Below, in pieces: positions 54,831 to 63,183 of a stretch of 64,000 bases of DNA. The translations under genes and the position numbers were made by a program. Positions within the stretch are counted from its first letter, which is position 1, and every line of letters starts with the position of its first letter. Origin of the DNA: Streptomyces iconiensis (GTDB lineage Bacteria > Actinomycetota > Actinomycetes > Streptomycetales > Streptomycetaceae); the NCBI RefSeq assembly GCF_028657195.3, contig NZ_JANCPR020000038.1, positions 1 to 64,000 on the forward strand, in the 5' to 3' direction. The notes beneath the pieces were generated by a model. It was not told the DNA's origin and did not search any database. It saw only the letters and a program-made list of their open reading frames with translations.

Positions 54831-54893
54831 TGCATCTCCGTATCGGCGAGGAAGGGTACGGAGAATTGGCGGCCACCCCCAGGACGATCTTGG

Positions 54894-55316
54894 TCAGCCC
54901 AGGAAGCTCAACCGCACATTGCGGTTGACGTTAGAGATGTTCGTGTCGACCAGGCATACGGACTGCCAGGTGCCGAGTTCCAGGTGGCCGTTGAGGACCG
55001 GGAGGGTGGCGTGTGGGGGGACGAGGGCGGGGAGGACGTGGTCGCGGCCGTGGCCGGGGGTGCCGTGCTGGTGGCGCCAGCGGTTGTCCGGGGGGAGGAG
55101 GTCGCGGAGGGCGCCGAGGAGGTCGTCGTCGCTGCCCGCGCCTGTTTCGAGGAGGGCGATGCCGGCAGTTGCGTGGGGGACGAAGACGTTGAGGAGACCG
55201 TCGCGGCCGGCCGCGGCGTCGGCGAGGAAGCGCTCGCAGTCGCGGGTGAGGTCGAGGACGGTCTCGGTCGAGCCGGTGGTGAGTTCGAGGACGTGGGTAC
55301 GGAGCGCGTCGGTCAT
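54894..55316 (-). CDS. yjbQ: YjbQ family protein
   Basis: A 140-aa protein of the YjbQ/UPF0047 family: LNVFVPHATAGIALLETGAG, then HGRDHVLPALVPPHATLPVL and LGTWQSVCLVDTNI. Members have weak thiamine phosphate synthase activity; the true role is unsettled. The gene is intact. It is the first gene that looks chromosomal, immediately beside the serine recombinase. Confidence 0.85.
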   Translation of the reverse strand: MTDALRTHVLELTTGSTETVLDLTRDCERFLADAAAGRDGLLNVFVPHATAGIALLETGAGSDDDLLGALRDLLPPDNRWRHQHGTPGHGRDHVLPALVPPHATLPVLNGHLELGTWQSVCLVDTNISNVNRNVRLSFLG

Positions 55317-55383
55317 GGCTCCATCATGGCCGCCGGCTCTCCCCCACGGCGGCAGGGCCCGGCGCTTGGCGGATTCGAGGGGG

Positions 55384-55517
55384 CGTTCCGCCCGTGCGGC
55401 GGCGGGGGCCCGTTCCGCCTGTGCGCCAGCGGGGGGACTGGGACCGTGCCACCGGTGCGGCGATGGGGACGTTCCGGCTGACGGCAGCCTGAGGGCCGTT
55501 CCGCCCGTGCGGCGGCG
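55384..55517. repeat. Repeats in the yjbQ / FAD-oxidoreductase intergenic region
   Basis: An identical 21-bp unit (CGTTCCGCCCGTGCGGCGGC plus G) occurs at 55384-55404 and 55497-55517. A diverged copy lies at 55411-55431, and a weaker relative at about 55444-55465. They fill most of the 322-bp divergent promoter region. They may be regulator sites or a GC-rich expansion. Confidence 0.6.
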
Positions 55518-55638
55518 TGCGGGTCTCCAGGTGGGCGGCGGGGCCCTCCCCGGTGTGCGGCGTGGGGTGCGGGCCTGCGGTGGGGAGATGGGGGGGCGGG
55601 GCGGGAAGGTTCGGGGGGCTCTTGGGGTTCGTACAAAT

Positions 55639-56814
55639 ATGAACGATGTGGAGGTCGTGGTCATCGGGGCCGGGCAGGCGGGGCTCTCCAGCGCGTACCA
55701 CCTGCGGCGCAGCGGATATGTGCCTGGTGAGGACTTCGTGGTGCTGGATCACGCGCCGCGGCCCGGAGGTGCGTGGCAGTTCCGCTGGCCGACGCTGACG
55801 TACGACAGGGTGCACGGGATGTACGCGCTGCCGGGCATGGAGCTGACCGGGGCCGATCCGGACCGGCCCGCTTCCGAGGTGATCGGCGAGTACTTCGCCG
55901 CGTACGAGCGCGCCTTCGAGCTGCGGGTGCGGCGTCCCGTCGATGTGCGGGAGGTGCGGGACGCAGGCGAGGACGCGGGCCGGGACGGGCGGCTGCTGGT
56001 GCGCACGTCGGAGGGTGACTGGTCACCACGGGCCGTGATCAACGCGACCGGTACCTGGGACCGGCCCTTCTGGCCGCGCTTTCCCGGCCAGGAGCGCTTC
56101 CGGGGGCGGCAGCTGCACACGGCGAACTATCCGGGGCCCGAATCGGACGCGTTCAGGGGCAAGCGTGTCGTCGTGGTGGGCGGCGGTACCTCCGCCGTGC
56201 AGCATCTGATGGAGATCGCCGGGGTCGCGGCCGGGACGGTGTGGGTCACGCGCAGGCCGCCGGCCTTCCGCGAGGGCCCGTTCGAGCAGGAGGACGGGCG
56301 GGCAGCCGTGGCGCTCGTCGAGGAGCGGGTACGGGACGGGCTGCCGCCGCGGAGCGTGGTGTCGGTGACGGGTCTGCCGATGACCGAACAGATGCGCAAG
56401 GCCAGGGAGAGCGGCGTGCTGGAGCGGCTGCCGATGTTCTCGCGTATCACCGAGGACGGGGTGGAGTGGGCCGACGGGGCGCGCGCCGAGGCCGACACGA
56501 TCGTGTGGGCCACCGGGTTCCGGCCCGTCATCGACCACCTGTCGCCGCTGCGGCTGCGCGAGCCCGGCGGTGGGATACGGCTGGAGGGCACGCGGTCCGT
56601 ACGTGACCCGCGGGTGCACCTCGTCGGCTACGGGCCCTCCGCCAGCACGATCGGCGCCAACCGGGCGGGGCGTGCCGCCGTACGGGATGTCAGGGCGTTG
56701 CTGAGGGCTGAGGCTGGGGCCGGGACTGAGGCTGGCACCGGGGCTGGGACTGAGGCTGGCACCGGGGTCGGGGCTCGGACGCAGGCAGGGGCGCGGGCGG
56801 CCGTTCCCGCTTGA
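55639..56814 (+). CDS. FAD-dependent monooxygenase-like oxidoreductase
   Basis: A 391-aa flavoprotein of the flavin-containing monooxygenase type. FAD motif VVVIGAGQAGLSSAYHL at residues 5-21, then PRPGGAWQFRW; second dinucleotide (NADPH) motif VVVVGGGTSAVQHL at about 177-190; ATGFRPVIDHL at about 294-304. ATG 55639 lacks a strong ribosome binding site. The last 35 residues are a Gly/Ala/Thr/Glu repeat. Substrate unknown. Confidence 0.85.
   Translation: MNDVEVVVIGAGQAGLSSAYHLRRSGYVPGEDFVVLDHAPRPGGAWQFRWPTLTYDRVHGMYALPGMELTGADPDRPASEVIGEYFAAYERAFELRVRRPVDVREVRDAGEDAGRDGRLLVRTSEGDWSPRAVINATGTWDRPFWPRFPGQERFRGRQLHTANYPGPESDAFRGKRVVVVGGGTSAVQHLMEIAGVAAGTVWVTRRPPAFREGPFEQEDGRAAVALVEERVRDGLPPRSVVSVTGLPMTEQMRKARESGVLERLPMFSRITEDGVEWADGARAEADTIVWATGFRPVIDHLSPLRLREPGGGIRLEGTRSVRDPRVHLVGYGPSASTIGANRAGRAAVRDVRALLRAEAGAGTEAGTGAGTEAGTGVGARTQAGARAAVPA
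56722..56769. repeat. 24-bp tandem repeat in the oxidoreductase C-terminus
   Basis: Two 24-base units beginning GGGACTGAGGCTGGCACCGG are adjacent and in frame, giving the repeated tail TEAGTGAG. Flanking sequence shows further decayed copies. Confidence 0.7.
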
Positions 56815-56901
56815 GTGCCACCAGTCCCGCGTGAATGCCGGACCTGGCGGCCCCTCCCTTGCCACCCTGCCCCGGGTGAACCCGTGAGCGCGCGCCCGGC
56901 C

Positions 56902-57921
56902 TCAGCCCCTCGGGGACAAGCTGGAGGCGCGGACGACCAGTTCGGGCTGGAGGACGATGCGGCGGTGTTCGTGCTGGGCCGCCTCGTCGCCGGTCTCCTC
57001 GATGAGGAGGTCGGCCGCGGCGCGGCCCATGCGGTAGGCGGGCTGGCGTACGGAGGTGAGGGGGACGGCGGCGGCAGAGGCGAACTCGATGTCGTCGTAG
57101 CCGACGAGCGCCACCTCGCCGGGGATGGAGACGCCGGCTCCGTAGAGGGCCTGGAGCACGCCGAGTGCCATCAGGTCGTTGGCGCAGAAGACGGCGGTGG
57201 GGCGGGGTGACATGCCCAGGAGGCGCGCTCCGGCGTCGCGGCCGGTGGCGACGTCCATGCGTTCGCCCTCGATGTGGCGGAGGGTGGCGCCCGTACCGGA
57301 GGACAGCAGTACGTCCGTCGCGCCCGTGTGGCGGTCGCGGCACTGGCTGAGGTGCATGGGGCCGCTGACGTAGGCGAGGTCGCGGTGGCCCCGGTCGAGG
57401 AGGTGGCGTACGGCGAGGCCCGCTCCTTCGATGTCGTCGACGGAGACGGAGCAGCCCTCTGCGCTGGGCACCACGCGGTCGACGGAGACGGAGGGGATGC
57501 CGTGCCGCTGGAAGTCGATGAGGTTGCGGCCCGTGGTGTCCGTGGGGGTGATGAGGACGCCGCGTACGCGCTGTTCGGCGAAGAGGGCGAGGTAGTCGGC
57601 CTCTTCGGCCGCGCTCTGTGCGCTGTTGCAGAGCATCACGCCCAACCCGGCGGCGCGCGCGGCGCGTTCGGCGCCTGAGGCCACGTCGACGAAGAAGGGG
57701 TTGGCCATGTCCATCACGAGCAGCGCGATGATCCGGCTCCGCCCGGCACGCAGGTGCCGGGCGGACTCGCTGCGGACGTAGCCGAGCCGTTCGATGGCGG
57801 AGCGCACCCGTACGCGGGTCTCCTCGGCCACCATGGCGGGTCGGTTGATGACGTTGGAGACGGTGCCGACGGAGACGCCGGCCGCGCGGGCGACCTCTTT
57901 GATGCCGATCGTGCGGCTCAC
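56902..57921 (-). CDS. LacI-family regulator of the rhamnose locus
   Basis: A 339-aa LacI/GalR repressor. The helix-turn-helix and hinge are IGIKEVARAAGVSVGTVSNV with SARHLRAGRSR; the periplasmic-binding-like core has IIALLVMDMANPFF, GVLITPTDTTGRNL, PTAVFCANDLMALGVL and VALVGYDDIEFASAA. It is the last gene of the ABC transporter operon, 56 bases after rhaS. Binding sites are probably the TGAAATGTTTCA palindrome at 62986 and the weaker one at 63126. The inducer is probably rhamnose or a derivative. Confidence 0.85.
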   Translation of the reverse strand: MSRTIGIKEVARAAGVSVGTVSNVINRPAMVAEETRVRVRSAIERLGYVRSESARHLRAGRSRIIALLVMDMANPFFVDVASGAERAARAAGLGVMLCNSAQSAAEEADYLALFAEQRVRGVLITPTDTTGRNLIDFQRHGIPSVSVDRVVPSAEGCSVSVDDIEGAGLAVRHLLDRGHRDLAYVSGPMHLSQCRDRHTGATDVLLSSGTGATLRHIEGERMDVATGRDAGARLLGMSPRPTAVFCANDLMALGVLQALYGAGVSIPGEVALVGYDDIEFASAAAVPLTSVRQPAYRMGRAAADLLIEETGDEAAQHEHRRIVLQPELVVRASSLSPRG

Positions 57922-57977
57922 CGTGGGGCCGCCCCTGACCGTTCCGGCCGAACCCGCTGCACCGTCTCCTCAGCCCC

Positions 57978-59057
57978 TCAGAAGTCGAAGTCGTCGATGT
58001 TCTTCTTGTCGAAAACTGTGGGGGGTCCGAGGATAACCTCGCCGTCCGCGCGGACCGTGTACTCGCCGAGGTTCCCCGCCTTGAACTTCTCGCCCTCCTT
58101 GCCGGTGATCTGCCCGGAGGAGAGCGCAGCCGCCGCGTAGGAGCCGAGGTAGCCGAGCTTCTCCGCGTCCCACAGGAGGAACTTCTCGACGGTGCCGTCC
58201 TTGATGTACTTGCGCATCTGGTTGGGGGTGCCCAGTCCGCCGAGGACGACCTTGCCCTTGTACGAGGAGCCGCTGACGTAGCGTGCGGCGGCGGCGAGGC
58301 CGACGGTGGTGGGCGAGATGACGCCCTTGAGCTTCGGGTACGCCTTGAGGAGTCCCTGGGTCTCCTGGAAGGACTTCTGGTCCACGTCGTCGCCGTACGC
58401 GGTCTTGACGAGTTTCATGTCCTTGTAGGCGGGCTTCTTCAGCTCGTCCTTCATGATCTTTATCCAGGTGTTCTGGTTCGTGGCGTTCTGCGTCGCCGAG
58501 AGGATCGCGAACTGGCCCTTGTGGTCGATCTGTTCGGCCATGTCCTTGACCATCTTGCGTGCCAGTTCGTCCGAGCCCGCCTGGTTGATGAAGACGTGCC
58601 GGCAGTCCTTGCCCGCGTCCGAGTCGAACGAGACGATCTTGACGTCCTGCTTCATCGCCTGCTTGAGCGGGCCGCAGACGGCGTTGGGGTCGTTGGCCGC
58701 GAGCAGGATGGCGTCCTGGCGCTGCTGCACCAGTGTGTTGATGTAGCTGACCTGGGAGGACGCCTTGGCGTCCGAGGGGCCGACCTCCTTGGCCTTGCCG
58801 TCGAACTCCTCGGCCGCCTTGATGCCCGCCTTGTCCACCACCGTGAAGTACGGGTTGTTGATCTGCTTGGGCAGGAAGGCGATCTTGAGGCCCTTCTTGA
58901 GGGGCGCGTCCGGATCGGCCTTCGTATTCTGCGTCTTGTCCTTCGCGTCATCCTTGGAGTCGCTCTTCGTCGTGCCCGAGCAGCCGGCGAGGGCGAGGCT
59001 GAGGGCGCAGGCCGCGGCCGTTGCGGCGAGGACGCGGGAGCGGTGGTGCCGTCGCAT
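57978..59057 (-). CDS. rhaS: Rhamnose ABC transporter substrate-binding lipoprotein
   Basis: A 359-aa sugar-binding lipoprotein. The signal ends in lipobox LAGC at the N-terminus, then a charged Lys/Asp linker. The type I binding fold shows KIAFLPKQINNPYFTVVDKA, SYINTLVQQRQDAILLAAND, GVISPTTVGLAAAARYV and LLWDAEKLGYLGSYAAAAL, features of the RhaS family. ATG 59057 (AAAGG at good spacing) is preferred to ATG 59063. It delivers the sugar to the two permeases encoded upstream. Confidence 0.85.
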   Translation of the reverse strand: MRRHHRSRVLAATAAACALSLALAGCSGTTKSDSKDDAKDKTQNTKADPDAPLKKGLKIAFLPKQINNPYFTVVDKAGIKAAEEFDGKAKEVGPSDAKASSQVSYINTLVQQRQDAILLAANDPNAVCGPLKQAMKQDVKIVSFDSDAGKDCRHVFINQAGSDELARKMVKDMAEQIDHKGQFAILSATQNATNQNTWIKIMKDELKKPAYKDMKLVKTAYGDDVDQKSFQETQGLLKAYPKLKGVISPTTVGLAAAARYVSGSSYKGKVVLGGLGTPNQMRKYIKDGTVEKFLLWDAEKLGYLGSYAAAALSSGQITGKEGEKFKAGNLGEYTVRADGEVILGPPTVFDKKNIDDFDF

Positions 59058-59086
59058 GGACATACCTTTCGAGGGTGGATGTGCGG

Positions 59087-59124
59087 GGGTGGATGCGGGG
59101 TTGTGCGGGGTGGATGCGGGGTTC
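59087..59124. repeat. 21-bp tandem repeat upstream of rhaS
   Basis: GGGTGGATGCGGGGTT occurs twice with a 21-base period in the 158-bp gap between the permease gene and rhaS. It may affect translation or mRNA stability of the binding protein. Confidence 0.55.
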
Positions 59125-59215
59125 GGGGGCGTGGGTGCGGGCGCTGTGCCGGTTCCTGGCCGGTGCGGGGCCCGTGCACGGGGTCGGTGCGGGCCGGTGT
59201 GCGCGGGGGCTTACC

Positions 59216-60250
59216 TCAGGGCGCCGCCGGTTGTCGTTGCCTGCGTGCGGTGAGGACCGCGATCACCCTCGGGGTGAGCACCGAGACGATGAGCAGCACG
59301 CCGGTGACGATCACCTGGATCTCGTGCGAGATGTCGTTGAGGGTGAGGAGGTTGTTGAGCACGCCGATGAGCAGGACGCCGGCGACGGCGCCGCCGAGTG
59401 TGCCCTTGCCTCCGTCGAAGTCGACGCCGCCGAGCAACACGGCGGCGACGACGGTGAGTTCGAGGCCGAGCCCGTTGTCGGCGCGTGCGCTGCCGTAGCG
59501 CAGGGTGTAGACGATCCCGGCGAACGAGGCCATGAAGCCGCTGACCGCGAAGAGGATCAGCTTGATCCGCTTGACCCGTATGCCCGCGAACCAGGCGGCG
59601 TCCTCCTGCGCGCCGACCGCGAACAGTGCGCGCCCGAAGCCCGTGCTGTGCAGGACGACGGCGGCCACGACGGCGAGTACGCAGAAGAGCGCGATGGGAT
59701 ACGGCACAAAGGTGCCGGGCACCGTCTCGCTGTTGCCCGCCCACTGCGCGTAGGTCTCGGGGAAGTCGGCGACGGCCTTGTTGCCGAGCACGACGGAGGC
59801 CAGGCCCCGGTAGAGGGTGAGGGTGCCGATGGTGACGGCGAGCGAGGGCAGTCCGACACGGGTGACGAGCCAGCCGTTGAGCAGCCCGCCGAGCAGTCCC
59901 ACCACCAGGCAGAGGGGGACGATCAGTTCGAAGCTCCAGCCCGCGTCCCACAGGGAGCCGGCGAGCGCGCTGGAGAGGCCGAGCATGGAGGCGACGGACA
60001 GGTCGACCTGGCCGGCGACGACCAGGAGGGTCATCGGGAGGGCGAGCAGGGCGACTTCGGCGGTGTCGTTGAGCGCTGCCGACAGGTTGGCCGTGTCCGA
60101 GAAGCCCTCGGTCGTGCCGGTACCGGTGAGGAAGGCGGCGACGAGCAGTGCTCCGACGGCCGCGTCCCAGCGCAGGAACCGGCCGATACGGCCGGGCCCG
60201 TGCCGGGTCTCCTCCCGCGCGGGTGCCGGGGTGGGGGGTGCGGTGGTCAC
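59216..60250 (-). CDS. rhaQ: Sugar ABC transporter permease (RhaQ-like)
   Basis: A 344-aa permease with about nine to ten membrane helices. It begins at GTG 60250, overlapping the other permease (GTGA). The ribose/rhamnose permease signature is VVAGQVDLSVASMLGLSSAL, and LTVVAAVLLGGVDFDGGKG is the conserved loop. It pairs with the second permease to form the channel. The assignment to rhamnose rests on the neighbours (RhaS-type binding protein, alpha-L-rhamnosidase). Confidence 0.8.
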   Translation of the reverse strand: MTTAPPTPAPAREETRHGPGRIGRFLRWDAAVGALLVAAFLTGTGTTEGFSDTANLSAALNDTAEVALLALPMTLLVVAGQVDLSVASMLGLSSALAGSLWDAGWSFELIVPLCLVVGLLGGLLNGWLVTRVGLPSLAVTIGTLTLYRGLASVVLGNKAVADFPETYAQWAGNSETVPGTFVPYPIALFCVLAVVAAVVLHSTGFGRALFAVGAQEDAAWFAGIRVKRIKLILFAVSGFMASFAGIVYTLRYGSARADNGLGLELTVVAAVLLGGVDFDGGKGTLGGAVAGVLLIGVLNNLLTLNDISHEIQVIVTGVLLIVSVLTPRVIAVLTARRQRQPAAP

Positions 60251-61296
60251 TGCCTGCTCCTCTTCCTGAGCGCCCGCGTGGTGCGGCCACGCACGACGCG
60301 GTCGGTGCTGATGGCGGCGAGCAGCAGCGCGCCGGTGATCGCCTGTTCCCAGAAGGAGCTGACCTTCAGCACGACGAGGGCGCTGCCGATGGTGGTGAGC
60401 AGCAGCGCGCCGAGCGCCGCGCCCCACACGGTGCCGACGCCGCCTGTGATGGCGATGCCGCCGACGACGACGGCGCTGACCACGGTCAGCTCCCAGCCGT
60501 TGGCCGCGTCGGCGACGACGGTGCCGAAGCGGGCGAGCCACAGGGCGCCCGCGAGGCCGGCGACGGCGCCGGAGAAGGCGTAGGCGGTCAGCACCCTGCG
60601 GCGGATGGGGATACCGGCCAGCCGTGCGGCCTCGGGGTTGGAGCCGATGGCGTAGAGCTCTCTGCCGCTGCCGTAGGCGCGCAGGAAGTAGGCGGTCGCG
60701 GCGAGCACCACGGCGGAGAGGATCGGCAGGTACGGGATGCCGAGAACGCTGCCGCTGCCCAGGGTGAGGACGGCGTCGGGGACGTTGGCCGCGTTGATCT
60801 GTTCGCCGTGTGCCCAGGCGTGGTCGAGCCCCTGGATGACGTAGAGCATGCCGAGGGTGACCACGAGCGCGGGCACGCGTCCGAAGCTGACGAGGGCGCC
60901 GCTGACGAGTCCGCACACGGTGCCGAGCGCGATGCCGAGCAGCAGGACGGTGACGGCGCTGTGGTCCGTTCCGGAGACGAAGCTGCCGCAGGCGAACGCG
61001 GTGAGGCCGACGACGGAGCCGACCGACAGGTCGATGTTGCGGGTGAGGACGACGACGGACTGGCCCGTGGCGAGGAGGACGAGGATCGAGGCGTTGAGGA
61101 GAAGGTCCTTGATGCCCTGGTCGTCGAGGAAGGACGGGTTGACGAGCCAGGTGGCGAGGATGAGCAGGACGAGGGCCGCGCCGATGCTGAACTCCCGCAG
61201 GCGCAGCACCTTTTCGGCGAGGGAGCCGCCCTTCGCGCCGGCCGGGGACGGCTGTGAAGTGTCGGCGGGCTCGGGGGCACGCAGGGTGGCGCTCAC
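60247..61296 (-). CDS. rhaP: Sugar ABC transporter permease (RhaP-like)
   Basis: A 349-aa permease, GTG 61296 overlapping the ATPase stop. Hydrophobic helices include FSIGAALVLLILATWLV and ILVLLATGQSVVVL; the family loop is TRNIDLSVGSVVGLTAFA and LTVVSAVVVGGIAITGGVG. Forms the heteromeric channel with the 59216-60250 product. Confidence 0.8.
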   Translation of the reverse strand: MSATLRAPEPADTSQPSPAGAKGGSLAEKVLRLREFSIGAALVLLILATWLVNPSFLDDQGIKDLLLNASILVLLATGQSVVVLTRNIDLSVGSVVGLTAFACGSFVSGTDHSAVTVLLLGIALGTVCGLVSGALVSFGRVPALVVTLGMLYVIQGLDHAWAHGEQINAANVPDAVLTLGSGSVLGIPYLPILSAVVLAATAYFLRAYGSGRELYAIGSNPEAARLAGIPIRRRVLTAYAFSGAVAGLAGALWLARFGTVVADAANGWELTVVSAVVVGGIAITGGVGTVWGAALGALLLTTIGSALVVLKVSSFWEQAITGALLLAAISTDRVVRGRTTRALRKRSRQ

Positions 61297-62831
61297 GCTG
61301 CCTCACCCCGGCTTCCCGCGCGGCCTGTCGCAGCGGCCATGACGCTCTCCTCGTCGGCCTGTGCGCGGGGTATCTCCGCGACGAGGCGGCCCTCGTGCAT
61401 GACGAGGACGCGGTCGGCCATGCCGAGGACCTCGGGCAGGTCGGAGGAGATCATCAGCACCGCGAGCCCATCGGCCGCGAGGGAGGAGAGCAGGCGGTGC
61501 ACCTCGGCCTTGGTGCCGACGTCGATGCCGCGCGTGGGTTCGTCGACGATGAGCACGGAGGGCTCGGTCGCCAGCCACTTGGCGAGGACGACCTTCTGCT
61601 GGTTGCCTCCTGACAGGAAGCCGACGGGGTCGGAGAGCCTGCCGTACTTGAGGCTCAGCCGCAGGGCCCAGTCGGAGGCGCGGGCGCGCTCGCCCGCGCG
61701 GCGCACCAGGCCGCGGGTGCGCAGCTGCCGCAGACCTGTGAGGCCGATGTTGCGCTCGATGGACGCGTCCATGACCAGCCCGAGCTGGCGGCGGTCCTCG
61801 GGTACGAGGGCGAGCCCGGCGCGCATCGCGGCCGTGGGTGAACCGGCGCGCAGCGCCTGCCCGTTGACCCGCACCTCCCCCGCGTCGGCACGGTCGACGC
61901 CGAAGACGGCCTGCGCGACCTCGCTGCGGCCCGCGCCGACGAGCCCCGCGAGGGCGACGATCTCGCCCTCGCGTACGTCGAAGGAGACGTCGCGGAAGAC
62001 GCCCTCGCGGGTCAGACGCCGTACGGTGAGCGCCGTACCGCCCGGCCGCGCCTCCTGTTTGGGATACAGCTCGCCCAGGTCGCGGCCGACCATGCGGCGT
62101 ACCAACTCGTCCTCGGTGAGCCCTTCGAGGGGTTCGGAGGCGACGAGCTGTCCGTCGCGCAGCGTGGTGACGTGCCGGCACAGGTCGAAGATCTCGCCGA
62201 GCCGGTGCGAGATGAACAGCACGGCCGCGCCCTCGGTACGCAGGGTCTCCACGACGGAGAAGAGGCGCGCGGTCTCACTGCCCGTGAGGGCCGCCGTCGG
62301 CTCGTCCATGATGAGCACGCGCGCGTCGAAGGAGAGCGCCTTGGCGATCTCGACGATCTGCTGGTCGGCGATGGACAGGCCGCGTGCCGTGCGCCCGGGG
62401 TCGAGGTCGACGCCGAGGCGTTCCATCAGCGCGCCGGTCGCGGCGTGCACGGCGGCGTGGTCGATGCGCCCGAGCGTGCGGCGTGGCTGGCGGCCCATGA
62501 AGATGTTCTCCGCGATCGACAGGTCGGCGAAGAGCGTGGGTTCCTGGTAGATGACGGCGATGCCCGCGTCGCGTGCGTCGGCCGGGCCGTGGAAGACGGC
62601 GGGTTCGCCGTCGAGCAGTACGGTGCCCGCCTCGGGCCTGTGCACCCCGGCGAGGGTCTTGATCAGCGTGGACTTGCCCGCCCCGTTCTCACCCGCCAGC
62701 GCGTGCGACTCCCCCGCGCGCAGCTCCAGGGAGATGTCGCGCAGCGCGCGCACGCTGCCGAAGGACTTGCTCACCCCCTTCAGCGCGAGGACCGGCGCGG
62801 GGTCGGCGCCGGCCGGTGCGGTCTTGCTCAT
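61293..62831 (-). CDS. rhaT: Sugar ABC transporter ATP-binding protein, double domain (RhaT-like)
   Basis: A 512-aa ATPase with two ABC domains, the usual form for monosaccharide importers. The first has Walker A GENGAGKST, signature LSIADQQIVEIAKAL and Walker B VLIMDEPTAAL. The second has a degenerate Walker A (GLVGAGRSE), signature LSGGNQQKVVLAKWL and VLIVDEPTRGID. ATG 62831 has GGAGGAGC ahead. First gene of the operon, with a repeat-rich leader. RhaT here follows the rhizobial naming of the ATPase. Confidence 0.85.
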   Translation of the reverse strand: MSKTAPAGADPAPVLALKGVSKSFGSVRALRDISLELRAGESHALAGENGAGKSTLIKTLAGVHRPEAGTVLLDGEPAVFHGPADARDAGIAVIYQEPTLFADLSIAENIFMGRQPRRTLGRIDHAAVHAATGALMERLGVDLDPGRTARGLSIADQQIVEIAKALSFDARVLIMDEPTAALTGSETARLFSVVETLRTEGAAVLFISHRLGEIFDLCRHVTTLRDGQLVASEPLEGLTEDELVRRMVGRDLGELYPKQEARPGGTALTVRRLTREGVFRDVSFDVREGEIVALAGLVGAGRSEVAQAVFGVDRADAGEVRVNGQALRAGSPTAAMRAGLALVPEDRRQLGLVMDASIERNIGLTGLRQLRTRGLVRRAGERARASDWALRLSLKYGRLSDPVGFLSGGNQQKVVLAKWLATEPSVLIVDEPTRGIDVGTKAEVHRLLSSLAADGLAVLMISSDLPEVLGMADRVLVMHEGRLVAEIPRAQADEESVMAAATGRAGSRGEAA

Positions 62832-62868
62832 GCTCCTCCTCCTGGTGCTGCGCCCACTTCTTGACGGA

Positions 62869-62963
62869 CACGCAGCCTGACGGGCACGCGGCCCGACGGG
62901 TACGCGACCTGACCGGCACACGGCCCGACGGACGTACAGCCCGTTGGCACGCAGCCTGACGAG
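62869..62963. repeat. Six imperfect 16-bp tandem repeats in the transporter leader
   Basis: Units at 62869, 62885, 62901, 62917, 62933 (15 bp) and 62948 follow the pattern CACGCRGCCYGACGGG. They occupy the stretch between the ATPase start and the LacI operator and would be transcribed in the leader if transcription starts near the operator. They could be regulator sites or an RNA element. Confidence 0.7.
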
Positions 62964-62985
62964 CCCTACTGACGGGCCCTCAAAA

Positions 62986-62997
62986 TGAAATGTTTCA
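62986..62997. promoter_or_regulatory. LacI-type operator
   Basis: TGAAATGTTTCA is a perfect TGAAA/TTTCA palindrome, the core of LacI/GalR operators in actinobacteria (commonly with a central CG). It lies between the divergent ABC operon and the alpha-L-rhamnosidase gene and is the probable site for the local LacI protein. Confidence 0.7.
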
Positions 62998-63125
62998 AGA
63001 CAGTGGACGGGAAGCTAGCTCTGTGGCCGTGCTCAGTCAAGGGGGCCCGTACTGCCTAAGTTCCCTTGTTTCCGCGGCTATTGACCGCTGCCGAGGGCGC
63101 CTCTACGTTCCTGACGCCGTCCAAC

Positions 63126-63137
63126 TGAATCGTTTTT
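63126..63137. promoter_or_regulatory. Possible second, degenerate LacI-type operator
   Basis: TGAATCGTTTTT resembles the operator at 62986 with a central CG but an imperfect right half. It is 46 bases ahead of the rhamnosidase start codon, where a repressor would block transcription. Confidence 0.4.
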
Positions 63138-63183
63138 GGCCGACGGTCGATGGCCGACGGCCCACGAAACCCAGGAGGCGCAC

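Noticed and set aside
54631..55638. N-terminal extension of the FAD oxidoreductase frame back to 54631
   Set aside because: It would overlap yjbQ and the recombinase and encodes Arg/Ser-rich sequence; the flavoprotein motif begins right after ATG 55639.
59021..60583. 520-aa plus-strand frame
   Set aside because: Lies opposite the two permease genes, whose membrane helices and motifs are clear. The plus frame is Gly/Glu/Asp-rich shadow sequence.
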